From positions 1,089,001-1,153,000 of the forward strand of contig JAMWET010000947.1 of NCBI GenBank assembly GCA_024036415.1: a DNA stretch of 64,000 nt, given 5' to 3'. A program made the position numbers and the translations under genes. This document shows, in pieces, positions 1-14,300 of this stretch (its first letter is position 1; every line of letters begins with the position of its first letter). Below the pieces are notes generated by a model, which saw only the letters and a list, made by a program, of their open reading frames with translations, was not told where the DNA came from and did no database searches. This DNA comes from Prochilodus magdalenae (taxonomy: Eukaryota > Chordata > Actinopteri > Characiformes > Prochilodontidae).

Positions 1-989
1 GACAGACAGCATCTGACCGACAGTGGGAGGTGGGCCCTGACTCTGGACAGGATTTGTGGGAGAAGCCAGCACCTGTGGACTGGGACATGATGGAGACTGA
101 CCAGGCGATGAAGAGGGTTGAGGCGAAGCTGCAGGCTGCCCTGACAGCTGTATGGTCTGAGCATTTTGCATGCCTGAGGGATTAGCAAGCACTATCTGGT
201 GAATGGCAGGGGCAAAAGCAGGGTTGGGTTGTGGGTTAGGGCTAACAATGACTAAGCTCTGTTGCTGCTGCTGTTGGTGGTGTGGCTGTGGGTGCGTCTG
301 TTGGTGCTGCGGATGCTGCAAGGGGGGCTGTGCCTGTGGGGCAGGTTTTGGAGCAATGTTCTGGAAGGTCACACGTGGCCCTTGAGCACTTTGTACACCT
401 GCTACAGTGAACACTTGCCCTCCTGCCACCAAAGACGTGCAAGGAGCACTCACATACTGTGGAGGTGCTAGCACAACAGTCTCCTGCGGAGTGGCACCTG
501 GCTGGCCTTGTGGGGCAGGAAGGCGCTGCTGGCCCATGGGAGGGCATGCTCCCTGTACTCTGCCTGTAAATATATGTCCCTGCGGCATCCCCTGCTGGAT
601 CAATGTGACTGGAGCATGGTGAAGGAGGGGCTGCTGAGGCGTAGAGGCTGTAGGAACAGTGCTATGGTTAGGCGCAGAGGGGGCAGCTTGGGCTGTGGGG
701 ATTGAGTTCTGGATCATAGCTGTCTTCAGAATATCATTTTGCCGGGGGGACATGGGAGAAGCAGCTGCACATGAAGGTGGTGGAGCTTCTGGGCATGGAG
801 GAGCTGGAGCTTGTACCGGTGGGTTCACTGGGAGTCGTGGGCCACCCTGTGCTGATGCAGGAGAGTTGGGAACGTGGTGAGGATGAGGGGGTCCATGCAT
901 GTTGAAGGCAATTGGTGGTGCTGCCTGGCCGGCAGTAAGGCTTGGTGCTGGTGCCCGGACAAACTGCCCACCCACATTAGAGGGCAAGC
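1..989 (-). CDS. arid2: arid2 coding exon 15, 5' part (Gln/Pro-rich)
   Basis: Open on the minus strand for 330 codons from the CTGTTTGCCAG acceptor to the window edge. Landmarks shared with vertebrate ARID2 include [23 protein letters not shown], a His/Gln-rich block, [10 protein letters not shown] and QSQGPPPTV. The region is low complexity and probably disordered. The exon is cut by position 1, so neither the zinc fingers nor the stop is visible. Confidence 0.95.
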
Positions 990-3900
990 CTGGCAAACAG
1001 CAGCAGAGAGGGAAGTTAAATAAAACAAAGACTGGCGTATTTTGGAACATGTGAATATAGCACCTAAAGAAAGAATACACATTGGTGGCCTACCTGAGTG
1101 GGCATGTTGTGAAGGCTCAGTTGGAGCCTCGTGTTTGGGCCCTGGTACAGGAATGGCCTGTTGCTGCTGTTGCTGCTGGTAATACAGCTGAACAGGGAGA
1201 GGAATTGCTCTCTTTCGTACACCAACTACGTGGATCTGAGCCTGGCCATTCATCCTAGAGTCCTCCATTCTCTTTACTGTATGATTGGGGAATAATGTCC
1301 TATTTTACACAAAGAGAAAGAGGAAAAAAAAAAAAAAAAGAAATAGCATTTCAGCAGGAGCATGGTTGTCTCATTAAAGGGGAGTTCTGGACAAAGATGT
1401 GATCTGGAACAGGAACTAGCAAAGCATAGTGTTTACCAAATCTTAACTCAGCGATACAGTAATCACACCATGTCATCAAAGTAGTGCAGAAAGACATACC
1501 TCAGGCATTTGTAAAAAGCATTTGAGGTTAGGACACCACCACGTGCTGTCTTGCTGCAGGTCGCCAAGTATTCCGAGTACATCTCGGAGCGAGAGACAGA
1601 GCCCTCTGCATGCACCTCATAATGAGCATTTAACCTGAAGAGAGCCAACAGAGTTAAAACACAGTCATCATAACTAATGGCATGACATTTGAAACTTCAT
1701 GAACCGTTTTGTTTGTTCACAGTGACTACAACATGAACAACTCAAAAACCTGTGACTTATTTATCTGAGGCTTATCCACCTCCACCCATCTCAAACCTCC
1801 AATCGAGTCTTCTTTTATAACAACTGAACTTACTGCAAGACATTATAAACTTATTTGTAAAACCTAGTCTATGCAAAACTTACTTCATTCAAAGGCCAAT
1901 TTAAAAGTTGTTTGTTTCAGAGGAAACAATGCCTTATGTATTTCCCCTATATTAAAAAGTTACATAAACCAAGAACTGAGAAACGGACAAAAAGAAAAGA
2001 TATGACCATTTATTTTAGTTAGTAGAATATTAGCAAGTTAGTAAATGGAACAGATGATAAAAAGTAGGGGGAAATTACCACTGAGTTGTAAACTTCTCTC
2101 CATCTACCTCCACAATGCCCGGGGGAGGGGTGGGCTGGACAGGAACTCTCGTCACTGCAAAACAAAAAGAGCATATAAAGTTAAATTTACAGATTGCTCA
2201 TTGTTCATACACATCACCTTGTATGTATGCAAGTCTAAGGCACTCATGGAAAAAAAAAATGCTATTCCTCTCTTTGAACGTTAGAGGGCAGTATCGATCC
2301 ACAATATGTAAACATGGCTCACTTATCACTGCTGCTAATTATTTCCTGTCTGATCAGAGAGTATAAAGCACGTGCTCTGAAACACTGATCAGGCACAGGC
2401 AGTGTAGCAGTTTTACCCATAGTCTGACTCTACAGATAGAAAACCAAGACAAGTCTTATTTGGCCTTAATAAACTGCAGAGCAAGGTTTTAAAAATGTAC
2501 TAGAAAAACAGCAAAAAATTTAAATAAATAAAAATAAAATACAATAAAATAAAATGATATAAAGGAGTGCTAAATGAATGGGTTTATAGTGAGTCTTACC
2601 TGCCACAGGTGTGCCTTGCATGGGAGGAGGTACATGCTCTACAAGCTGTGGTCGTACCTCTGCAACCTGGCTACTTGCACTCTGGTGCTCAATCAACTTA
2701 ATGGCCGTCAGAGCATCAGGCCCAAACGTGTGTAAGTCCACAGACACCAACCGCACCAATAGATCTACACAAGAATGCAAAAAAAATTTAAAAATTAAAA
2801 TAATAATAATCAGGTTTGAAATTGAGAGATTCTTAAGAGAACCCAAAAGATCATAAAAAAAACATAAAACATTTTTTTAATAGTCTCACTAAGTGAGACT
2901 GCAGCAAACTACATATGTCCTTCAAAACATGAAGCCTTTTCAAGAAATTGCTACGATTAGTAATTCACATATCTGTCCTCAGACTAAACAGTGCATCCAT
3001 GTTCCTGTACACTGGGTGAACACTGATCTGTACACAGTATATACCTATGCTCCTGTCCACAGAGGCTATTTTGGAGCAGGTGATCTCGCCAAGCTCAGTC
3101 AGCTGGTACAGCACCTCCAGGGAAGAGATAACAAGCATGATGTCCGGCAGGGTTAGCAGGGTGATCACCTCCCGGTATGACTCCTGATCCACATACTCGC
3201 AGATCAGAACGCCGTTATCCTCCGCCTTGCTCAGGTTGCCCAGGATCTCCATGGCTACAGGAGAGGAAACAAAGACATTATAACTTTGCTGACTCAGTGG
3301 CATGAAATACAGAAGTAAATCACTAATCTATAACATTTAACTGTCCTAGAAACATTCAACACAGACTGAATAAAGTAACACACTGCATGAAAACAAAACA
3401 GATACTGCCACATTTGGTCTTACCCCTCATTTTTAGAAACCGGTCCCTTGACATCAGGCATGTGGTAATTGTGTGAAACATTAGGTGAGTTGTTCGAAAA
3501 TCCACCGGATCTAACTGAAGCTGTTATATGAAAAAGAAAAAGAAAGGGGGAGGGGTAACAATTTAAGCTGAGATTTCACATGATGCATGCTTTATCATAA
3601 CATAGAAATTCAGATGTTTAACAATCAACAAGTTAAGAAAATAACAAAACATCAAACTCTACAGCCGCCAAAACCACTAAAGGATGTGAACATAGCTTTA
3701 GCAAGTGACGCTCATTCAAAGTACTGTGGCATCTAATAGGGATGATCACTGCTAACCGTTTTACGGATACATTGCATCATATGCTATTCCATGCACACAC
3801 GTATAAAACAGTACACCTAACAGACTGAAATAAAGTACTTGATTTTAATCCTGTTTATATTGCATGAGATACAATACAAATGTAGGCCAATTAGCCTGTG

Positions 3901-6900
3901 GCCACTGTATTACGTAGCTTTAAACTGTTATTACGTTTGCAACAATCAATGCTCAATAAACTGTTCAATTTACACACCAGTAAAATGCATGTCATTTAAG
4001 CACACCCCAGCACAAGTTATGAATCAACTTCACTTTGTGCTTAATTTCTCTGGAATGCACGCTGGGCAGAACAGGCCCAGGAACCATTTTTCCCCCCAAC
4101 CAAGCGCAGCCCTTTACACAAGTAAAAGGAGTAGAACTACTGAACCATTTACCATGGCACCACTTTCAGACCTAAATGCAGCAAAATTGTATTCATAATT
4201 ATTGCTATTATTGTTGCATGTTGTGCAGACATGCTCTGTGTAAAAGTAAATTCCTTTTCACCAATAACGCTACCAGCCCCTTCCACAGCATACTACCATA
4301 TTAACGGCAATGCCGCTGACTGTTCCACACATAAGGAGAAGGGCATCTAAAAAGCCCCATTCTTACCTCTCCTGCCACATTCCCTAGCGTGTCGAGGCCT
4401 AGTTGCCGTAGCGAGACAAATGTGCAGTGTGCGCAGAGGAGGAGGAAGCGCAGACAGGTGCGGTTAGCTGCCAGCAGTTTGACGTTGGCCTCCTCAAAGG
4501 ACAGGTTCCTCAGGATGATGGCCACCTGGAGCACACGCTGCCCCTCTACATCATCAATCCCCATGTTACGTGGCGGGCGGAACAGCGACGCTCGCACGTC
4601 ACTGTTCTCTGACCCATCTGAATGGAAAACGACAAAAAAAAAAAAAAAAAAGAACAAAACCATACTGAAAAAGTTATTGCCACAACAAAGAGACTGAAAG
4701 TGTAAAGACTGAGTGTGTCCACCCACCTTGTGGTGTGCAGCTCTTGTCTGAGATGAGATCTTTTACTTCATTGTCTTCGACAACATCTTTCCAAAACTAT
4801 GAATGCAAAAAAATGAAGAAAAGCTTCATGATGAAATCAATTCACATAAAACTTGTACTGTCTTGTGAACTCAAGCACATTATTTAAAATCATTCATCCT
4901 GGCCTAAAAATAAAAACAGATTTATTGAAAGGTTTCATTCTTACCTTCGCAAAATCTCGGGACGTTTTCTCCCTCCAGTCCATGCCAAATACAGCAGAAA
5001 AGCTACCTAATGCTAAACAACACAGCAACAGAGAAGTTCTAAACGTCAGTTAAGTTCATTCTAAGTACAGATACAATGAAAGTAAAATCACTAGCAGAAT
5101 TTGTAATGGCATCATGACCATAGAAGTATATATGGACGTAATTAGAGGTGTACATACAGTCATCAAAGACCCCTGCGTGTGCCAGCAGCAGCGTGATGAG
5201 TTTGGGCTCCTTCTCCAGCTGCATGGTGTGCTTGCTCTCATTGGACAGCAGCGTACACACATTGATGGCGAAGTCCACCTCATTAGGGAGCCCCGACAGC
5301 AGGGACAGCACCAATTTGTTGTAGTCGCATGGAGGGACAAAATCCGTCGACAGCCCATAGCTTTGGCGGAGATAGTCTGTCATTCAAAATCAAGGAAAGA
5401 AGACTGAGCAATAGATATGTGCAGAATTAGGACTAACAACCATGATAAGTCGAGGACTGCATTTACTTAAAAAGACCAATATTTTAAAACATCTATGATG
5501 CTAAACTTAGGAGTTTACGATATTTAGGAGAACATACGATAAAGCACAGGTTTAAAGACTGTTGGCTAGAGCTAGATGAGAACTGTGCGGACACGGCAAA
5601 TGAGCAGCTTGACTGACAGCACTCTATTATTTAGCTTTTATGTGATGCTACTAGAGGGGGGGAAAAAAAAGAAAAAAAAAGGTCACAGATGAACAGATGT
5701 GCAGATTGGTCAACTGCTCTACAGGCAGCACAATACTGACTTAATGTCCACACAAGATACCTTTGTTGATGGGGCTGTATTTTGAAATCGCAGCTCTAGC
5801 AATTTAAAAAATGCACTTTTAAACTGTGATTTTAATATACTAAATAAAATTTAAAAAAACGATCAAATCATCATCATCATCATCATCATCATCAGTACCT
5901 GTATACCTACAGAGCTTATATTACCCACTACACTGTACTAACGGCAGCCACCGTCCTTAACATTCTCCTGTCCACAATGAGAATAATTTGATTCACCAAG
6001 TTAAATGTAAAATGGCCCACTGCTGTCCTGAGCTGGAAAACCTATGAAGGATTAAATCTTTGCCACCTACAGGAAACAAACAGCAAGCCCATCAAGTACT
6101 GACAAGGGGAAAATGTTGATGTGCACCATAAGGTCACACCACCACATTTCTGGTTAAGCCAAATTCCATACTTGGCATAAATGATGCTAAAATTGCCATC
6201 TCAGTAAAGGTGTCTTCAACCACAATAAAACAAAACCAGTGCGTTTAGTCTCCAGTGCACCTGTGAGTAACAGCATGGAATAAATAAAAACCAGCCTGAG
6301 TACAAGCAGTTATGCACCACCATCCCTCTATAACCATTTACTAGTGTTTGCCACTTTAGCACTCAACACTTCATTAGTGGATTGAGAAAATCTGAACACT
6401 AAGTACATTCTAGATCATGTGACCAGACAGTCTCCATTACCTTTAACAATTAATGAATGATGCTGTCTTAATGAAGTTCATTCTTAGAATTTTCACGTCT
6501 GCCGTCAAAGCCTAACATGCCCTACCCCCTGCTTTGCAAACGAATTTAACTTTCTCTGAACAAACAGCACATATACATACAACATGACAAATATGATGTA
6601 GTATGATAACGCAATGTCCAAAACATCTCCTTATAGGTCATTAACTTAATTTCATTAATTTAAACAGACTCCAGTAATGAGCTGACCAAAGAATAAGAAC
6701 AATGGAATAAACAAACATTTATAGCCCATTTACCAAATTGGCTCCAACTGGACCACAAAAGATGGGGGCACTCGGATCCTAAATATTTACAGGGACTGTT
6801 CTGATCTGAAAATGAGCATCATTTTTAAACAATAATTCAAAACAAATAGTAGCAAAATGCTGTCCCACATACTCACGCCCCTCCTCAAACAGTGTTTTAG

Positions 6901-9900
6901 TTCAACAGTGGAGCCTGATTTTGGAGCAGGAACCAAGACTACATCCCTGTCCCTCACGACTACATGGTGAGCAGTTAGGTCCCCCTTGTATTGACAAGTG
7001 CTACATCATTAAGAACTCTCACTACCGCAACACTTACGACAATGTATTAATTAACAATTTAATGATACAATGATAATGACGTTATGACCTTTAGTTTAGT
7101 CATACAGTAACGCAGCAAAGCTCAAAACAAACCGTCACTAGCAAAATATTAGTTATTGTAGTGACATAGGTTTATTGTTCAATCATTGGCTTTAATAAAA
7201 TGACGATAATTAAGATATGGTTCAATCAAAGGAGAAGAATATTAGTCTGAAGTCCAAGTCAGTTAAAAATCTGGTGTGTGTTTTGAACCAGTTTTGCAGA
7301 GCGATCAGTTTAAGCACACGTTGTGTGGAATTCTTTAGAAACGCCGCTCAGTCAAACTGATTAGTACACTGAAGAACTAATGAGTTTAAAAACAGTTTAA
7401 CACTCACAGATGTTTATTTAGAAGAATTGTAAACATGCAGCAATTAGCTTTTATATAACAGATATTCATGCAATCCTTGAATAAGACTGCTTCACAATAA
7501 CGGTTCCCTTGAAATCCTTAAAAGGCATACACGCCCACCAGCCATAATATTAAAAGCAGCTCCTTGTTTCTGTACTTCGTGTCCATTTTATCAGCTCCAC
7601 TTACCATATGGGTGCATTTTGTAGTTCTACCATAACAGATTGTAGATCATCTGTTTCTCTGTGCACTTTGTTAGACTTCGAACACCCTGTTCTTCAAAGG
7701 TCAGGATCCCCACAGGACCACCACACAGCAGGTATAATGTGGGTGGTGGATTATTCTCAGCACTGCAGTAACAATGATGTTGTAGTGTGTTAGTGTGTGT
7801 TGTGCTGGTGTGAGCGGATCAGACACAGCAGTGCAGCTGGAGTCTTTAAACACTGTGTCCACTCACTGTCCACTCTATTAGACACTCCTACCTTGCTGGT
7901 CCACCTGTTATATATAAAGTCGGAAGCAATAGCTCATTTGGTGAGTACTCAAGGTGAGTAAACACTCCAGCATTACTGTTTTTGATCCTCTTACACTAGC
8001 ACAACACACACAAACAAACACCACCACTATGTCAGTGTCGCTGCAGAACTGCAGAGAAAAGTCCACTATCCACATAATGCCTGCTGTGTGGTGGTCTCGT
8101 GGGGAACTTGACTATTTAAGAACAGGATGAAAGGGGGTTAACAAGGTATGCAGAGGAACAGATGGACTAAAGTCTGTGACTGTAGAAATATAAAGTGCTC
8201 CTATACAGTAAATGGAAACTGAGTTTAAAATGGGTTTAACGTTATGCCTAATGAGTGCATGTGGCTTTATTTTCCTTGAACTGCATTTTTTCCCTCCTAA
8301 AAACAACTTTATTACTGTGGATTCAGGTAACAACTCAGCTAAATCTGATCCAAACCTCCCGTTATCCCCCCAAACTTTAGAATTAAGCTGACTGCTTTTG
8401 TTTTGCTGTCTTAAAGACTGACTTGTATGTAATGTGTGTAATCTCAATTCAGCCTACATCTCCTTAACACAAACTAGTTCAGAATGAGAGGGTGGGGCTA
8501 AAATGCTGTATCCTGAAAGGCCAAATCTAGGTGAATGTGTTTTCACAAACAAAATCAAAACTGGCAGTTTGTGATTTATTTTCCATGTGTGTACTGGGGA
8601 TGTTTTTGAACTTTAACACTGTTTACATTCCACAACCAATGCCATTATTTTAGGAAAGTAAGGAAAACTCTGAATAAAAGAAATGGCATCTGCTCAAAGC
8701 AAAGGGCAGTCTACAACCCCCCCCACCAACTAACAAGTTCAAGAACACTGTCTGGAATATTGACCCATCTTTAAATCAATTCAAGGCAAAAGAGAAAAGT
8801 TACAAACTAGTTACATGTGCTTACTGTGGAGAACGCAGGTAACAACCAACACGATAAGAAAGATGCCTTCCCCTAAAATGTGACCAACCACACAGACAAT
8901 TTCTCTTATGTCAAACATATTACCTGATACAATGTGTTGCTGGTAGTTATACGAGCAGGGTATTGCACCGATTGGAAGTGATGGTTTGGGGTTTCCAGGC
9001 TGCACCTCCTCGTCATCTTCTCCGAAGTGATAGACCTTCTCATATTTCTCTAAATAGCTGAAAACAGGAGAATGGAAAAAAGTGAGAACACAGCATTTAC
9101 AACATCAGTAACAATCTAGTAGAAAGGCAGGAGACAAGACGAACATTTTATTCACACTAAATAGGAAAACAGCTGAAAACAAAACATAGTGAACTGGTTA
9201 CAGCCCTGACTGCAATAACTCCACAGTTCAGTTTTCAGTGGTGTATGCAGCTGAAAATCGGCATGACTTATGACAGCGTGTCTGTTTCTGTTATCAGATG
9301 CACCACTGTAGTAGGCTAGATAGAAAGAACGCAAGAGAGAGAGAGAGAGAGAGAGAGTGGGGACACAGTGTTGCTGCCAGCAGTCTGTCATTGGTAACAG
9401 GCCTGCAGCAGCCTTATGCTCAACATTCACAACATTTTAATGCCCTTAAGCCGAGTGCGATAGCGTGTGATACTCATGTTTTATAATGTATTGATATCTG
9501 AGTGGAAGAGGAGAAGACTTCCTTTAGGCGCTGAATGGAAGGCAAGGCCCACACATTTGCATTGAGTGCTTTCACATGATCAGCAGATGGTGTAAACGTG
9601 TGGTTAATTTGGAGTGCACTTCTCAGCAACACCTGCCAGCACTGCTAGACTGTTTAGTGAGATATTCTTTTAAAAGATCATTCAAAACAGTGCCTCCCCC
9701 TTTCCACTGTACTTTCTCTCGCCTATTCCATAGCCACAAGCAGAAGGACTTTAACTAAAGTAAGTGAGCTAGAGAATGTGGTGCATTTTATGCAGCATGT
9801 AACAAAGACAACATTTCCAACGTTTCTCTTTGAGAGTCACAAAAGCACAGCTACAACTGATTAGAGTGGCATTTCCTAATCTAGTTTTTCACACTTCGTA

Positions 9901-10559
9901 AGATAAACTAAGCCAAATGCCGTCCAACAGGGGGAAGAAAAAAAAAAAAAAAAAAAAGTCTATTTACACAATTTCGACCACCCTGAGTGACAGCCACCAG
10001 GTAGCCTCTGTATCACTTGAGACTCAGTAACGTGTAGAAAACAGGGAAGCACACAGAGTGAATATGAAACACTCTGGAAACCCTCAAAAAACAAATAAAA
10101 CAAAATAAAATTAAATTCTTGTTTGAAAATGGGATTTTAGCAACTGAAGCCACCTTTTCAGTCTAAGCGAACATTACTGAAACACCACAAGTTAGTGTTT
10201 TGTCTTTAAACAAAACATTTTAATCACATGTAAAGACTTGTGCTAATAAAAATTGAATAAATAAAGCTAACAAGGTGAGCTAGCTGTCTGAACTAAACTA
10301 GGAATTTAGCAAACTTAAATGGAACAATATAAATCATGTACATTTATAGAGATTCAAACAAGCTTAATATAGTTTTCCAAGCTGTTAACAGCCATTTCCT
10401 TTAAAGCAAATTGCTGTTTTATTTAACAAACTGATCTTAGCACAACGTTAAAGTCTTCTTCAGGAAACAAAATTAGTGGAATAAGGTTCTGCCTTTCTTT
10501 TAATAGTTTAGGCATTGAGCTCAGCTTTTGGCCTTCCATATAGTTTTTCAGCTTCATTC

Positions 10560-10621
<62 letters not shown>

Positions 10622-11322
10622 CAGACAAAGCCACCCACCAGACGATCAGGGTATCACATGCAACAGGATGTGGCTGACTAAAGCATGCAATCATTATTAT
10701 ACAAGCGCTAAAATGACGATTCTTACTTCTACATAGAAATCCTGCTTTGTGAAATCCCTCCTAGACCAACTGGGACCTGAGCAGCAAAGCCACCTCATTT
10801 AAACTTTTGCTCAGTTCTCAGAGTAGTCTTCAGCGTGAACACTGAGGGAGCAAGCAGCGAGCTCAAGGAATTTCTGAGGAGTAACTGTAGGACTAGCGTC
10901 GATTACATCACCAGCCTGAGTTCAAGTTCAGGTCACAACTGTAATAAAGAAACAACCCGAGGTGACTAAGAACTCTAGTTAGTACCAGAACTTCAATGAA
11001 ACATTCCTCAGATCACAATACAAGCTAGACTACATGCCTGGCAGTAATAGCTGCCCTGTTGGTGATAAATCTGTCGGTTTGCAGCTGCATCATATAAAAA
11101 GAGACAAATGTTTTTCAGTTCATCTTTAATTCTTCAAACCGGTAACAAGCATGGCCATTCAAATGATTTGCAAATTAAACGGCACAATAAGATCATCTCC
11201 ACGGCGTTGGTGTCAGGGGACATCCCACTGCCCACATACCAATAACATTAGAGCTTGGTGTGTAGGCAAATTCGTCTCCTGAATAAGGTCCCCCTCATCT
11301 GTGCAGCTGAGGCAATCCCACC

Positions 11323-11360
<38 letters not shown>

Positions 11361-14300
11361 AAATATAAATACTGTTCCTCACACACTCAACACTCAGGTC
11401 TAACTATAAATACACTCCAAGCTTCACAGCACAACACACACAGCCCATCTAGCCCAAGAGGGTGGACCCCAGATCACTGCAGCTGTGTGTTTTACACATT
11501 ACACAGTACTGTGACTGATCACACACACGCACGTGTCGCTGACACATCAGAGCACACACTCCAATCCATCCCCAAAGTCACTGCTTTCAGCTCTCTCCAA
11601 CACTAGAGATGGCATGATTCCTCCTATTCCAAAACTGCTAGCAATACTGACACCTCAAATATCGGTCAGTGCAGATACAAATCAGACACAAACACACAAA
11701 AAAGGTGGTGGTTTTCTTTACTTTCTAAACAAAGTTAACACACACCCTAGCGACCCAAGAATGTTCAGCCCTAAAGGAGAGCAACCCAACATGTTTCTGC
11801 TAAATCATTTTACAAGTATTTGAGCAAGATTACTGACGCTTTGTTTCTAAGACCTACTATTATGAAGTCAAGTGAAATTGGTAAAAGAGCAAATATTACA
11901 GCCAGCCCTTCTGTAACAGAGGGGCTAGCAAACTGATGAAAATCAAAACCAATTAAACACACCTCTATGCTGTTTGAAACAGATACGCTTGATACACACA
12001 GAAACTGCCTACACACCTGATATACATCAAAATGAATGACTAGACAAATAAAGCTGTATCAAACTTATATTTCGCCACAAAGTGGAACAGCAAATAGTGG
12101 CACAAACTTGAAACCAATGCTATTTACTGCCATCTACAGAACAATTTGGATGAATCTGTTTAACAAACACACAACTGTTTTGAAGTAGAGGGAGACGCAC
12201 AAAGTTCTCTCATTTCTTACTTTAGGATGCTCAGTTGTAACACTGTGTTAAAACTAACCCCACCATGAGGAGGCTGTTATTTAGCCTGGCTAGTTGTTTA
12301 TATGTTTCCAACGGTGCAATATCACAACTACTAAGACAGTGGTTAAAATAATACAAGTGTGAATTCTATGACTTCCATTCACAGTAAAGGGGGGGCAGTG
12401 GGGCCGTTCGGGTGAATCTCGTGAAATATCTATTCAATAAAATGTTAAACTTTGCTGATGACACGTCTATGCCAATATGACATGACTAAAAGCGCATTCA
12501 ACTTCAACCTATTTATCTAAAAGTAAACTTATAAATCAGCCTTAAACTACTCAATACCAGAAATAGAGAATGTGGTTATTTAAAAGACAGATCTCACAGG
12601 ATTTAGTCAGGTTCACTCTTCGGCCCTCCAATTTTGATTTCAATATTAGCTTTGTTGTGCAACATAACTTGGACCAAGAAATTACACATAAAACAAGATA
12701 TTAAAACACATCACTCAGCAGTACCAGATATATTATTTTATATATAAATATTATAATACATATTTTATTTAAAAAAAAAAAAAAAAAAAAAAAGAATAGA
12801 GAAGCAAATAAGGCATGATTGATGTGGGTTAACCACGGGTTAAAGCAATTCCTCCACAGAACAGGACAAAGCTCTTACCAGACATCCCCTTTACAAATTA
12901 ACTTACATACTGCTAAGGTTGTAAATACCAACACACATACTGCCCCCTTCTGGAGCCTGACAGCATGTGCTTTAACTGAACATGTGGATGACCCAATGAA
13001 CATTTGAGTGTCATCAACAGCCCTGCCTGAAAGACCTAGAGTGGAATGGATCCAGTAGCCCATCCTACTAGAGTGAAACTAACATAATGAATACAATAAC
13101 CATGAAAGGAAACACAAAACACAAAATCAGCCCAGGAAAAAATACCTGACCTAAAGTACAGACCAGACAATTACATTCTGAAAACATGGGTTCACAAGAC
13201 ACTATGGTAACATAAGCCTTACAAATAACCTTACAGCAACAAGTATATTTTAATACTACATTCTCAAGTGATAAAACTAAGGAACTAGCAACACCTGTAT
13301 TCTTAACAATACAAGCTCTACATGCACATAGTACATGTGCATATAGCACATGCATGCATGTCATATGGCTGATACATCACAATTTCTAAATCAAATGACG
13401 GACATCCTTCTTAGTAACTTGAATGCAGATTACTCCACTAACTGAGCTGGACAAAGACCTCCAGTGGAAATTACTCAAAACCTCCAACCCCCGCCAAACT
13501 AAACATGAAAGCAATATTCTTCAAAGTTCTCCACAAGCTTAGGACAAGTCAGGAAATAAATCCGCAACCGCTGAGGTGAGAGAAATACGCACAAGCAGCA
13601 GCAACTTCTCTTTAAATAATGACCAGGACTATAAAATAAGACCCAATAACGACTGAATTAGAAACTCCTAAAAATGCAACATACCACGTTTATTACTGTG
13701 GGTATTTTGAGATGAGACGAAGGTGCCATAATTACATGAGGGATCATCACTTTGCAATTTGTCGAATACAAAAAGGACAATATTTTCAGAACACTTTCTC
13801 AGTGGTCTGCCATAAACATATCAGAGTCTGCACAGAGAGTGATCATATAGCTCACTTTTTTGATCATTTGTTGGCTCACTTTTTTGAGGTTTAAGTATCA
13901 ATGAGCTATTTACCAGACACAAGTTGTTTGTGGTGCCCCTGAAGTTGAACGTTTTGAATTTTATGCAGCACCATGTGTTCAGATACTGCCCCTTTAAAAA
14001 GAGGCGGACAGCTTCAGGATATATAAGCTGGAGGCAGAAATAAGAAAGTATCTCCTAATCCAGGCTCATTTTCAGGACAGTAGGGACCATCATGCCCAAC
14101 ATCACACTCTAATTTTGTTTTGTATCATAAAAGCTCAACATCAGTGCTATTTTCACAGTCTGGTGAGAAAATCTCCTGTAGAATAATCACAAACTCAGAT
14201 GGTACATACTCGTTGACTAACTTTGAAATAAATTCAGCAGTCAGCACTAAGGTCAAGGCCATGCACATTCGGGAAAATAATGGCAATTAACCTGCTTTCA

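Larger units (their letters stand above)
5377..8923 (-). other. arid2 intron 4 (3.5 kb)
   Basis: Contains an ATC microsatellite at 5867-5893 and an inverted-repeat MITE at about 7580-8236. Near 8480-8640 a weak partial match resembles the family at 48.1 kb (shared ATGAG..GGGTGGGGCTAAA-like stretch). The rest is unremarkable AT-rich DNA. Confidence 0.75.

Noticed and set aside
203..880. Plus-strand frames of 60-73 codons and minus frame at 242-547
   Set aside because: All lie opposite or out of phase with arid2 exon 15, which is open on the minus strand throughout and matches ARID2.
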